Positions 28,061-35,983 of a stretch of 64,000 nucleotides of DNA are shown piece after piece. A program made the translations under genes and the position numbers. Location: positions 3,849,531 through 3,913,530 of the forward strand of contig NZ_CP026003.1 of the NCBI RefSeq assembly GCF_003086795.1, written 5' to 3'. This stretch comes from Stenotrophomonas sp. SAU14A_NAIMI4_5. GTDB lineage: Bacteria > Pseudomonadota > Gammaproteobacteria > Xanthomonadales > Xanthomonadaceae. A model generated the notes under the pieces. It had not been told where the DNA came from, made no database searches, and saw nothing but the letters and a program-made list of their open reading frames with translations. Every line of letters starts with the position of its first letter. Position 1 is the first letter of the stretch.

Positions 28061-29064
28061 CGACGCAGTTCCTCAACGTGCACGCCGGCAGCCACGAACG
28101 CGGCCTGCGCGGCGGACTGGTCACCGCCCACCAGGGCGACCACCAGCTGGCCATACGGGGTGTCCTTGATCCGGTCGATGCGGCCGGACAGGATGTTGTA
28201 GTCGACGCCGGTCTGCCGCGCCACGCTGCCCAGCAGCGGTTCGTAGGTATCGCCGCCGAGGAAGGTCAGGCGCACGATGCGGCCGCCAACCACGTCGAAA
28301 TCGCGGTGCAGCGTGCCCTCGTCCACATGCTCCGATTCGCTGACGAAACGGCGCGTGGTCGGGTGCTGCGGGTGCAGGAAGACCTGGGTGACCGGGCCGG
28401 TTTCCACCAGCTCACCCGCATCGAGCACCGCCACGCGGTCGCAGACGCGGCGGATCACATCCATCTCATGGGTGATCAGCACGATGGTCAGGCCCAGCTC
28501 GCGGTTGATCTTCGACAGCAGCGACAGAACCGAGGCCGTGGTCTGCGGGTCAAGCGCACTGGTGGCTTCGTCGCACAGCAGGATCTGCGGGCGGGTGGCC
28601 AGCGCACGGGCGATGCCCACGCGCTGCTTCTGGCCGCCGGACAGCTGCGCCGGATACTTCGCCGCGTGGTCCTGCAGGCCGACGGTCTGCAGCAGTTCGG
28701 CCACGCGCGCGTCGATCTCGGCCCTGGCCATGCCGCCCAGTTCCAGCGGGAATGCCACGTTGCCGGCCACGGTGCGCGAGGACAGCAGGTTGAAGTGCTG
28801 GAAGATCATGCCGATGCGCCGGCGCAGCGCGCGCAGCCCGTCGGCATCCAGCGCGGTGATGTCCTCGCCGCCGATCAGCAGGCGCCCGCCGCTGGGTTCT
28901 TCCAGGCGGTTGATCATGCGGATCAGGGTCGACTTGCCCGCGCCGGAATGGCCGATGATGCCGAACACTTCGCCGGCCTCGATGGTCAGGTCCAGCGGTT
29001 GCAGCGCGCTCACTTGGCGGCCGGCAACGGCATAGGATTTGTGCAGGCGCTGGAACTCGATCAC
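28057..29064 (-). CDS. metN: methionine ABC transporter ATP-binding protein MetN
   Basis: A 335-residue ABC ATPase. Walker [10 protein letters not shown] lies near residue 40, the Q-loop in I-F-Q-H-F-N-L-L-S, signature L-S-G-G-Q-K-Q-R and Walker [13 protein letters not shown]. The C-terminal 90 residues form the NIL-type regulatory domain that senses methionine in MetN. The start is GTG at 29064. It is first in metNI; upstream are an inverted SMAG pair and the end of a transporter gene. Confidence 0.95.
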   Translation of the reverse strand: MIEFQRLHKSYAVAGRQVSALQPLDLTIEAGEVFGIIGHSGAGKSTLIRMINRLEEPSGGRLLIGGEDITALDADGLRALRRRIGMIFQHFNLLSSRTVAGNVAFPLELGGMARAEIDARVAELLQTVGLQDHAAKYPAQLSGGQKQRVGIARALATRPQILLCDEATSALDPQTTASVLSLLSKINRELGLTIVLITHEMDVIRRVCDRVAVLDAGELVETGPVTQVFLHPQHPTTRRFVSESEHVDEGTLHRDFDVVGGRIVRLTFLGGDTYEPLLGSVARQTGVDYNILSGRIDRIKDTPYGQLVVALVGGDQSAAQAAFVAAGVHVEELRR

Positions 29065-29192
29065 GGGCGTGGCTCACCGGCAGGACGATGGAAGGGGCGT
29101 GCAGCCTACCAGCGCCGGCGGTTGCGCGCCTGCGCCTTGGGCCAGAATGTTATTCCTTTTGGTTCTAAGGATGCCGTGAAGCCCCGCAACCG

Positions 29193-29267
29193 GTAGTGCC
29201 GGCCGCTGGCCGGCAACCGCAGCGATCCTGCCAGCGCAAGGGGTTGCCGGCCAGCGGCCGGCACTAC
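29193..29267. repeat. inverted pair of SMAG/REP repeats, GCCGGCC variant
   Basis: Plus-strand unit at 29193-29215 and minus-strand mirror at 29245-29267, in the 219-bp gap upstream of metN. Confidence 0.85.
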
Positions 29268-29283
29268 CCCATCCCGGGCAGAT

Positions 29284-30180
29284 TCAGGGATGATCCAGCG
29301 GCTTCGGCGGCTCAACCCGATTCAGGCGCTCGCGGTGCAGCAGGTACAGGCCCGAGGCCACGATGATCGCCGCGCCGGCCCAGGTGTAGCCGTCCGGCAG
29401 CTGGCCCCAGAAGGCCAGGTCCCAGCCGATCACCCAGACCAGGCCGCTGTACTCCAGCGGCGCGATCATCGACGCCTCGCCCAGCTGGAAGGCGCGGGTC
29501 AGGGCGATCTGGCCCAGCGCCCCGGCCAGGCCCATGCCGGCGATCAGCGGCGCATGCGCCAGCTGCAGCGGCACCCAGCCCGGCAAGGCCAGCAGGCCGG
29601 CACCGATGGCCATGATGACCAGGAACCAGACCACCATCGACTGCGAGGTATCGGTGCGGGTCAGCAGGCTGACCGTGATGGCGGCGATGGCGTAGGCGGT
29701 GGCGGCGGCCAGCACCATCAGGCCGGGGATGGAAATGAAGCCATCCACGCCCGGCCGCAGCACCACGATCACGCCCAGCAGGCCGACGCCGATGGCGACC
29801 CAGCGCCGCGGCCCGACCCGCTCGCCCAGCAGCGGCACCGACAGCGCCGCGATCAGCAGCGGGGCCACGAAGTAGATGCTGTAGGCAGTGGACAGCGGCA
29901 GGTCGCGCAACGCGTAGACGAAGCAGCCGATCATCGCCATGCCCAGGCCGCCGCGCAGCAGGTGCAGGCCCCAGCGGCGCGGGATGAGCGAGCGCGGGCC
30001 GGCACTGGCCAGCACCCAGACCAGCACGAAGGGCAGCGAGGCTGCGCCACGCAGGAAGGTGACCTCCAGCGAGGGGTAGCTGGCCGACAGCTGTTTCATG
30101 CCGGCGTCCATCAGCGAGAAGCAGGCCACGGCGGCGACCATCCAGGCCACCGCGCGCGAGGGGGAGCGTTGCGCGTTCAT
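29284..30180 (-). CDS. EamA-family (DMT) metabolite transporter
   Basis: A 298-residue inner membrane protein with ten predicted helices in two EamA repeats. The first repeat contains F-L-R-G-A-A-S-L-P and the second A-L-T-R-A-F-Q-L-G-E-A-S-M-I-A-P-L-E-Y, the usual end-of-repeat block. Such proteins export amino acids or other metabolites; the substrate is not predictable. Divergent from yajQ with 91 bp between. Confidence 0.88.
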   Translation of the reverse strand: MNAQRSPSRAVAWMVAAVACFSLMDAGMKQLSASYPSLEVTFLRGAASLPFVLVWVLASAGPRSLIPRRWGLHLLRGGLGMAMIGCFVYALRDLPLSTAYSIYFVAPLLIAALSVPLLGERVGPRRWVAIGVGLLGVIVVLRPGVDGFISIPGLMVLAAATAYAIAAITVSLLTRTDTSQSMVVWFLVIMAIGAGLLALPGWVPLQLAHAPLIAGMGLAGALGQIALTRAFQLGEASMIAPLEYSGLVWVIGWDLAFWGQLPDGYTWAGAAIIVASGLYLLHRERLNRVEPPKPLDHP

Positions 30181-30271
30181 GGCCCATTATCGCCGACCGC
30201 GTGCCCCGCCGGGCGCCGGGCACGGGTGCCGCGATAGAATGGTGGCCACTGAATTCCGCGGAGCCACGCCC

Positions 30272-30754
30272 ATGCCTTCCTTCGACGTCGTGTCCGAAGT
30301 CGACACCCACGAACTGACCAACGCCATCGACCAGGCCAACCGCGAACTGGCCACCCGCTTCGACTTCAAGGGCGTGGAAGCCAAGTTCGAGCGCGAGGGC
30401 GATGTCATCAACCAGTCCGCACCGACCGAGTTCCAGCTCAAGCAGATGAACGACATCCTGCGCGCCCGCCTGGCCGCGCGTGGCATCGACGTGCTGAGCC
30501 TGGAGTTCGGCGACATCGAGACCAACCTGGCCCAGGCCCGGCAGAAGATCACCGTCAAGCAGGGCATCGAGCAGAAGATCGCCAAGAAGATCGCCGCTGC
30601 CCTGAAGGAAGCGAAGCTGAAGGTGGAAAGCCAGATCAACGGCGACAAGCTGCGCGTGCAGGGCAAGAAGCGCGACGACCTGCAGGACGCCATCGCGGTA
30701 CTGAAGGCCGGCAAGTTCGAGCTGCCGCTGCAGTTCAACAACTTCCGCGACTGA
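30272..30754 (+). CDS. yajQ: YajQ-family nucleotide-binding protein (c-di-GMP effector)
   Basis: A 160-residue cytoplasmic protein with two RRM-like ferredoxin folds. The block M-P-S-F-D-V-V-S-E-V-D at the N-terminus and the ending L-P-L-Q-F-N-N-F-R-D are diagnostic. In Xanthomonas campestris the homologue binds cyclic di-GMP and, together with a LysR-type regulator, controls virulence genes; related function in S. maltophilia has been reported. The start at 30272 gives the family length. It is a single gene with SMAG repeats downstream. Confidence 0.94.
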   Translation: MPSFDVVSEVDTHELTNAIDQANRELATRFDFKGVEAKFEREGDVINQSAPTEFQLKQMNDILRARLAARGIDVLSLEFGDIETNLAQARQKITVKQGIEQKIAKKIAAALKEAKLKVESQINGDKLRVQGKKRDDLQDAIAVLKAGKFELPLQFNNFRD

Positions 30755-30761
30755 TGGATGC

Positions 30762-30832
30762 CGCCGGGCATGGCCCGGCGCTACCAGGGTGTCGCTCCGG
30801 GCTGCAGCGGTAGCGCCGGGCCATGCCCGGCG
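30762..30832. repeat. inverted pair of SMAG/REP repeats
   Basis: Minus-strand CGCCGGGC unit (30762-30784) and plus-strand mirror (30810-30832) between the convergent yajQ and regulator genes. Confidence 0.85.
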
Positions 30833-30842
30833 GACTGCTCAA

Positions 30843-31934
30843 CTAATCGCGCAGCAGCTTGTACAGCGTGGTGCGCGAGATCCCCAACTGGCGGGCGGCC
30901 AGGCTGAGATTGCCTTCGGCCGCCTGCGCCGCACGCCGTGCGGCTTCGCGCTGCTGCTGCCGCAATGGCACGTCTGCGACCGCCACCGCTGCTGCCGCCA
31001 CCCGCGTGCGGGGCGCACGCGGTGCGCGCAGGTGCTGCAGGAACAGCGCGCTGCCCTCGCCCAGCCGCACCCGGTGCGCAGGCCCCGGTTGCAGCAGCCG
31101 ACGCCGTTGCGCCGCACTGGCACCGGCAAACACCGTCTCCATCGACAGCAGCGGCAAGGGCCCGCGGCGCGGCAGGCCCAGCAGGCGGCGTGCCACGCGG
31201 TTGGCAGCGCGCAGCTGCCAATCATCCTGCACCGCCAGAAGCCCCTGCAGCGGCGTGGCCAGCCAGCGCGGATCGTGCTGCACGGCCAGCAGGTGCACAT
31301 CGCTCAGACCCTGGAACAACCGGTTCTCGCTGGCCAGCGCGGCCTGCCGGAAGTAGCCCTGCAGCAGCGCCGGATCACGCTCGCCCAGCCCGGTGATGTC
31401 GATCGCCCCGCAGACCTGGCCATCGAGGTCGTGCAACGGTTCGCTCAGGCAGAACACCGGCGCGAAGCGCTGCAGGTAATGTTCGTTGCCACGCACCAGC
31501 GCGGGCACGTCATCGGCCAGGCTGACCGCTGGCGCCGTGGTTCCGATCTCGGCCTCGCCCAGCCGCCGCCCGACCTGGATCGGCCGCAGCAGCGGCGCAT
31601 CCTCCAGGCCATGCGCCTGCTGGGCGATGACGAGTCCCTCGCGGTTGGCGCAGAACATCGTCCAGCCACGCCCACCGAAGGCGGCCCACAGCTGTTCCAG
31701 TTCGGGCTGCACGCAGCGCGCGAGCCGGCGGTCTTCGGGATCGCGCAGGCGCAGGCCATTGCCCTGCAGCGGCGGGTAGTGAGGCTCCTGCCCCGGCTGC
31801 ACACCAGCCGCGCGCGAACGCTGCCAGGAGTGCTGCAGCGGCAGCGGCAACACCGCCAAGGACTGCACATCGCCTTCCGCGAACGCTGCGCGCGCGGCGA
31901 CCAGCTGTTGTTGCCCGACTGTCGTGGCCATCAT
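30843..31934 (-). CDS. AcoR-like GAF/Fis regulator lacking the AAA+ domain
   Basis: A 363-residue transcription regulator. The N-terminal half resembles the sensory GAF region of AcoR-type activators (L-Q-H-S-W-Q-R-S-R-A-A-G, N-R-E-G-L-V-I, G-E-A-E-I-G-T-T-A-P, C-G-A-I-D-I-T-G). The C-terminus is a Fis-type helix-turn-helix (A-A-R-Q-L-G-I-S-R-T-T-L-Y-K-L-L). The central sigma-54 ATPase domain, with its Walker and GAFTGA motifs, is absent: only about 110 residues lie between the two parts. It therefore cannot activate sigma-54 by the usual route. It is next to, and in the same orientation as, the alcohol/aldehyde dehydrogenase genes, which suggests they are its targets. Start at 31934 or 31931. 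Confidence 0.82.
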   Translation of the reverse strand: MMATTVGQQQLVAARAAFAEGDVQSLAVLPLPLQHSWQRSRAAGVQPGQEPHYPPLQGNGLRLRDPEDRRLARCVQPELEQLWAAFGGRGWTMFCANREGLVIAQQAHGLEDAPLLRPIQVGRRLGEAEIGTTAPAVSLADDVPALVRGNEHYLQRFAPVFCLSEPLHDLDGQVCGAIDITGLGERDPALLQGYFRQAALASENRLFQGLSDVHLLAVQHDPRWLATPLQGLLAVQDDWQLRAANRVARRLLGLPRRGPLPLLSMETVFAGASAAQRRRLLQPGPAHRVRLGEGSALFLQHLRAPRAPRTRVAAAAVAVADVPLRQQQREAARRAAQAAEGNLSLAARQLGISRTTLYKLLRD

Positions 31935-32016
31935 GGAAGCAGAGTACACCCGCGCACGCATGGCCGCGTTACGTCCCGGCAACGGAATGTTTCTGTTTCA
32001 AGACGCGTTCAAACAA

Positions 32017-32057
32017 GGGGTCAGAGCCGTTTTCCGGTGGAAAACGGATCCGACCCC
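32017..32057. repeat. intergenic hairpin repeat GGGGTCAGAGCC...GGATCCGACCCC
   Basis: Second member of the family seen at 14796-14833. The inner stem here is CCGTTTTCC / GGAAAACGG with a short loop. It is followed at 32058-32078 by a palindrome with GTGCCGACC / GGTCGGCAC arms. Confidence 0.7.
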
Positions 32058-32123
32058 GTGCCGACCAACGGTCGGCACCCACCATCAGCAGCAGGTTGCG
32101 ACAGCTCGCGGGAAACTGTCGAA

Positions 32124-32383
32124 GGCGGGGTGGGTCCGGTTGAGGGGGGGTGAGCCGCATGGGCCCGAGGCATGCCTCGGGCGGGTTGGGCAGGACGCCC
32201 AACCCCGGTCTTGCCGTGTGCGCAGGACAGCGCACACGAGCAAGCGCGACCAAGCCCCCATGGGTGAGGGCGCTTTGCTTGCGAAGCACTGCTTCGCAAG
32301 CGCCCGAACGCACAGCCGCCAGCGGCTGGGCCGGACCCCGGAGGGGGGTTCACGGCGTCCCCCGCAACCGGACCCACCCCGCC
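32124..32383. other. highly structured non-coding element closed by a 19-bp perfect inverted repeat
   Basis: The arms 32124-32142 and 32365-32383 are exact reverse complements over 19 bases. Nested hairpins lie between them: a 20-base perfect palindrome (32163-32182), a 9-bp stem with loop AGGAC (32183-32205), a 9-bp stem with loop AGGACA extended by a further 5-bp stem (32210-32244), a long stem with a 4-base bulge (32268-32305), CAGCCG / CGGCTG (32313-32328) and a CCCC / GGGG stem with a GGA loop (about 32336-32346). Open frames across it are not gene-like. It fills most of the 523-bp gap between the regulator and the alcohol dehydrogenase gene. It could be a structured RNA or a large palindromic repeat element; neither was recognised. 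Confidence 0.6.
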
Positions 32384-32428
32384 ATCCCACGGATAGCCCG
32401 CTGTTGCTGTTGACGTTGCAGTTGCTGT

Positions 32429-32451
32429 TGCCGGCCAGCGGCCGGCACTAC
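32429..32451 (-). repeat. SMAG/REP repeat, TGCCGGCC variant
   Basis: A single minus-strand unit next to the alcohol dehydrogenase stop. Just upstream is a short imprecise run of GTTGCTGTTG-type repeats (32400-32430). Confidence 0.8.
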
Positions 32452-32457
32452 CGGGCG

Positions 32458-33585
32458 TTACGCCGCGATCCGCAGGATCGGCTTCAGGGTGATCCCGCGC
32501 GTGCTGTCCTCGGCCGCCTGGTTGATCTGCTCCAGCGGATAGAACTTCACCAGCTTGTCGAACGGGAACCGGCCCTGCAGGAACAGCGTCACCAGCTGCG
32601 GAATGAACACCTGCGGCACGCTGTCACCTTCGACGATGCCGCGGATGCTGCGACCACCCAACAGCAGGTTGTTCACATCGAAACTGGCCGTGGTGCCCAG
32701 CTTCGGCGCACCCACCACGCCCATCATGCCCAGCCCGCCCAGCGCCTCGATGCCGGCCGACAGCACTTCCGGGCGACCGGTGGATTCCAGGGCGAAATCC
32801 GCGCCGCCACCGGTGATCGCACGCACCGCTTCAACCACGTCGGTCTCGCGGCTGTTGACCACGTGGGTAGCGCCCAGCTCCAGTGCCAGCTCCAGGCGCG
32901 ACGGCACCACATCGATGGCGATGATGGTGGTGGCACCGGCCACCTTGGCCGCCATCACCGCACTCAGGCCCACCGCGCCGGCACCGTAGCTGGCGAAGCT
33001 GCTGCCCGAGCGCACCTTCAGCGAATTGAGCACCGCACCGGCACCGGTCTGGATGCCGCAGCCCAGCGGGCCCAGCAGTTCCAGCGGCGCATCGTCGGGC
33101 ACCTTGATCGCGTTGATCTCGCGCGCGATGGCGAAGGTGGCGAACGAGGACTGCGCGAAGAAATGATCGTGCAGCGGCTGGCCCTGCGCATCGGTGATGG
33201 CGGTATGGCCGTGGCCATCGTCGCCGCCGAAGTTGAGCCCGAAGAAATCCTTGCAGTAGGCACCGTGGCCGCCGCGGCAGGGATTGCAGTGGCCGCAGGC
33301 GCCGTAGGTCAGCACCACGTGGTCACCCACCTTCAGGTCGCGCACGTTCGGGCCCACGGCTTCGACGATGCCGGCGCCTTCATGGCCGAGCACCGCCGGC
33401 AACGGCACCGGGTAGTACTGGTCGCGCACGATCAGGTCGGTGTGGCAGAGGCCGGTGGCCACCACCTTCACCAGTACCTCGTCGTCCTGCGGGCCGCGCA
33501 GCTGCGCCTGCTCGATGACGAAAGGCTGTTCCTTGCCGCGGACCACGGCGGCGGTGATCTCACGCGTTGCGGTGTTGTCGTTCAT
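32458..33585 (-). CDS. zinc alcohol dehydrogenase, aryl/benzyl-alcohol type
   Basis: A 375-residue medium-chain NAD(P)-dependent dehydrogenase. The catalytic zinc ligands lie in G-L-C-H-T-D and G-H-E-G-A-G-I-V-E; the structural zinc Cys set is in Y-G-A-C-G-H-C-N-P-C-R-G-G-H-G-A-Y-C. The nucleotide fold has G-A-G-A-V-G-L-S-A-V. The F-G-L-N-F-G-G and overall pattern resemble benzyl alcohol dehydrogenase (XylB). It lies 17 bp after the aldehyde dehydrogenase gene in the same operon, so alcohol-to-acid oxidation in two steps is likely. The start at 33585 follows a GGAACC-type site. Confidence 0.9.
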   Translation of the reverse strand: MNDNTATREITAAVVRGKEQPFVIEQAQLRGPQDDEVLVKVVATGLCHTDLIVRDQYYPVPLPAVLGHEGAGIVEAVGPNVRDLKVGDHVVLTYGACGHCNPCRGGHGAYCKDFFGLNFGGDDGHGHTAITDAQGQPLHDHFFAQSSFATFAIAREINAIKVPDDAPLELLGPLGCGIQTGAGAVLNSLKVRSGSSFASYGAGAVGLSAVMAAKVAGATTIIAIDVVPSRLELALELGATHVVNSRETDVVEAVRAITGGGADFALESTGRPEVLSAGIEALGGLGMMGVVGAPKLGTTASFDVNNLLLGGRSIRGIVEGDSVPQVFIPQLVTLFLQGRFPFDKLVKFYPLEQINQAAEDSTRGITLKPILRIAA

Positions 33586-33602
33586 CGTGATGGTTCCTTC
33601 GA

Positions 33603-35069
33603 TCAGATCGGATAGGCGGGCGCTTCGCCCTTGACGGTCAACCACTGCCACTGGGTGAACTCTTCCCAGTTGGCCGGGCCGCCGATGCTGGTGCCGTTGC
33701 CGGACGCACCGACGCCGCCGAAGGGATTGATCACTTCGTCGTTCACCGTCTGGTCGTTGATGTGCAGCAGGCCGGTGCGCAGGCGTTCGCCGAGCTTCAG
33801 CGCGCGGCCGACGTTGCTGGACACGATGGCCATCGACAGGCCGTATTCGCTGTCGTTGGCCAGCTGCACGGCCTGGTCGTCATCGTCGAACGGCACCACG
33901 ACCGCCACCGGCGCGAAGATTTCTTCATTGAATGCCGGGTTGTCGGCAGCCACGTTGCCGAGCACGGTGGGCGCGAAGAACAGGTCCTGGTGGGTACCGC
34001 CGGCTTCCAGCGTGGCGCCGGCCTTGACCGCGTCGGCCACCACGCGGGCGGCATGGTCGCGCTGGGTGGCGTTGATCAGCGGACCGATCGCCACGTCTTC
34101 GCGTGCCGGGTCGCCGACCTTCAGCGACTTGGCCTTGGCCACCAGCTTTTCCAGGAACGCGGCATGGATCTTCCTGTGCACCAGCACGCGGCCGGTGGCC
34201 ATGCAGATCTGGCCCTGGTGCAGGTACACGCCCCAGGCAGTGTTGGCCACGGCCAGATCGAGGTCGGCATCGTCGAGGATGATCAGCGAGTTCTTGCCAC
34301 CCAGTTCCAGCGAGACCTTCTTCAGGTGCTTGCCGGCCGCTTCGCCGACCTTGCGGCCTGCGGCGGTGGAACCGGTGAACTGGATCATCGCCACGTGCGG
34401 ATCGCTGGTCAGCGCGGCACCGGCGGCGCCGTCACCGGGCAGCATGTGCAGCACGCCGGCCGGCAGCCCGGCCTGTTCGAACAGGCGGGCGATGACCGCA
34501 CCACCGCACACCGCGGTGCGCGGGTCGGGCTTGAGCACCACGGCATTGCCGAGCGCGATGGCCGGTGCCACCGCGCGCATGGCCAGGTACAGCGGGAAAT
34601 TGAACGGTGAGATGACCCCGACCACGCCCAGCGGACGGCGCCGGGCCAGATTCAACCGGCCCGGTTCGGAGGGCAGGATTTCACCGGTGCTGCGCGAGGG
34701 CAGCGCGGCGGCTTCGTGCAGTGCCTTGATGGTCACCTTGGCCTCGAAGCCGGCCTTGAGGCGGGTCGAACCGCTTTCGCGCACCAGCCAGTCCACCAGG
34801 GTGTCGATGTTGTCTTCGGCCAGGCGCGCGGCCTGGCGCAGCACCTGCGCACGCTGTTCGTAGGGGGCGGCGGCCCAGGCCTGCTGGGCCTGCGCGGCGG
34901 CGGCGGCCGAAGTGGCGACCTGGGCGGCATCGGCCAGGCCGACCTCGCCGAGGGTCTGGCCGGTGGCCGGTTCGATCACCGGCTGGCGCTGGCTGGCGGC
35001 CTGCCACTGGCCGTCGAAGAAGGCGCCGGACCAGAGTTCGTCCGGCAGCCACGGGGAAGATGCAGTCAT
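33603..35069 (-). CDS. aldehyde dehydrogenase, benzaldehyde dehydrogenase type
   Basis: A 488-residue NAD(P)-dependent aldehyde dehydrogenase. The active-site Cys sits in Q-G-Q-I-C-M-A-T-G-R and the general-base Glu in S-L-E-L-G-G-K-N-S; the Rossmann motif F-T-G-S-T-A-A-G-R is present. The H-Q-G-Q-I-C-M-A-T-G pattern and length fit benzaldehyde dehydrogenases (XylC-like). With the downstream alcohol dehydrogenase it should convert an aromatic alcohol to the acid. The operon has no further catabolic genes nearby. The ATG at 35069 follows an AGGACACC ribosome site. Confidence 0.9.
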   Translation of the reverse strand: MTASSPWLPDELWSGAFFDGQWQAASQRQPVIEPATGQTLGEVGLADAAQVATSAAAAAQAQQAWAAAPYEQRAQVLRQAARLAEDNIDTLVDWLVRESGSTRLKAGFEAKVTIKALHEAAALPSRSTGEILPSEPGRLNLARRRPLGVVGVISPFNFPLYLAMRAVAPAIALGNAVVLKPDPRTAVCGGAVIARLFEQAGLPAGVLHMLPGDGAAGAALTSDPHVAMIQFTGSTAAGRKVGEAAGKHLKKVSLELGGKNSLIILDDADLDLAVANTAWGVYLHQGQICMATGRVLVHRKIHAAFLEKLVAKAKSLKVGDPAREDVAIGPLINATQRDHAARVVADAVKAGATLEAGGTHQDLFFAPTVLGNVAADNPAFNEEIFAPVAVVVPFDDDDQAVQLANDSEYGLSMAIVSSNVGRALKLGERLRTGLLHINDQTVNDEVINPFGGVGASGNGTSIGGPANWEEFTQWQWLTVKGEAPAYPI

Positions 35070-35210
35070 GAGGTGTCCTCCTGTGTCGTGCGTCCATTGC
35101 ACGCCTGGCCCGCCGCGCAGGCAATCGGCCATCGGTGCGATCTCGGCAAGAGCTTGAATGGATGGGACTTTCCAGCATCGCCACTGTCCAGTGCGTGGAC
35201 AGTGAACAAC

Positions 35211-35277
35211 GCGGCCGCGGGCGACTGCCTACAATGGCGGCCCCCGCCAGCCGAAGCGCCCGCCATGACCGACCCCG
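35211..35277 (+). repeat. direct repeat, copy 1: duplicated 5' end of the DUF1415 gene
   Basis: 67 bp matching 37592-37658 at 64 positions. It includes the ATG and the first four codons (M-T-D-P) of the DUF1415 gene, then diverges. Similarity continues upstream to 35178, interrupted by a 9-bp hairpin (CACTGTCCA / TGGACAGTG, 35182-35204). The ATG here leads only to a 27-codon orphan frame. Confidence 0.85.
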
Positions 35278-35289
35278 AGACTAGAGCCA

Positions 35290-35698
35290 CGTCGGTATCA
35301 AGGCGCATATCCGCGCAGAAGCGTGCTCGGGACTGGCGTGTGGCATGAATTGCAGCGAAGTGGGCGACCTGAAGGTGATGGTGTGCTATCGCACTGCCGA
35401 GACGAGTAAAGTCACCGGCGTTATCGACGAGAGCGGTGCAGACAAGCGTGCAGACCTGTCCGATTACAAGGCGACGTCTCCCAATGCTACCTAGCGCTCA
35501 ACGGTGAAAGTGATCGGCAACGCAGGGGAGCGGAAGCAGGTTGAGCACCGCAAGCGTTGAGATGCCAGCACTCGGGTCAAAGTCGAATGCCCGTTCCTTT
35601 TGATCAAACAGCAGTTCAGCTGCATCAGTGTCTGCGACCGCAGCCTGGCCAAGAACACTGCACAAGAGTTGACATTGTTTGCGCCGTCCGATCCATAG
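35290..35698 (+). pseudogene. decayed IS5-family transposase, C-terminal half
   Basis: Translated fragments in shifting frames match the C-terminal half of IS5-type DDE transposases. G-I-K-A-H-I-R-A-E-A-C-S-G-L (from 35294) resembles the usual G-M-K-A-H-I-G-V-D-A-x-S-G-L. After a break, V-K-V-E-C-P-F-L-L-I-K-Q-Q-F (from 35576) resembles A-K-V-E-H-P-F-R-V-I-K-R-Q-F, followed by S-L-A-K-N-T-A-Q-E-L-T-L-F-A for G-L-A-K-N-T-A-Q-L-x-T-L-F-A. Stops and frameshifts break it throughout, and the N-terminal half is missing. It begins about 12 bp inside the left repeat copy, which suggests the element took part in forming the island. Assignment is by recalled motifs, without a search. Confidence 0.7.
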
Positions 35699-35983
35699 GC
35701 GTTGTGCGGCCAGCTGCTGTCGACACAGCCCCTCCCCTTGAGGGACTGGAGCGAAACCTCGAACGCAGCGAGATTCAGCATTCGTCTGCCTCTGGCGGCA
35801 CCAACTCGCTACAGCGCCGAGAATCCAGCATCGGCAATGATTGTTCGCCCAGACCCAACGCTCGCTCTATAGCGCCGCGCCAGGACCCGGCTATCCTCCC
35901 GATCTGCTTACAGGCCACTGCATCCCCGGGCCCGGGAACCCCGCGCCAAGTTACTGCATACCCGAACTAGCAGACCTCCCAAA

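Noticed and set aside
31969..32413. Several short open frames in the regulator-dehydrogenase gap
   Set aside because: They run through the palindromic element in both directions and have no start signals or domain content; the sequence is better read as structured non-coding DNA.
35491..35970. Open frames of 96 and 137 codons across the IS remnant
   Set aside because: They do not match the transposase frame fragments and lack convincing starts; the region reads as decayed coding DNA.
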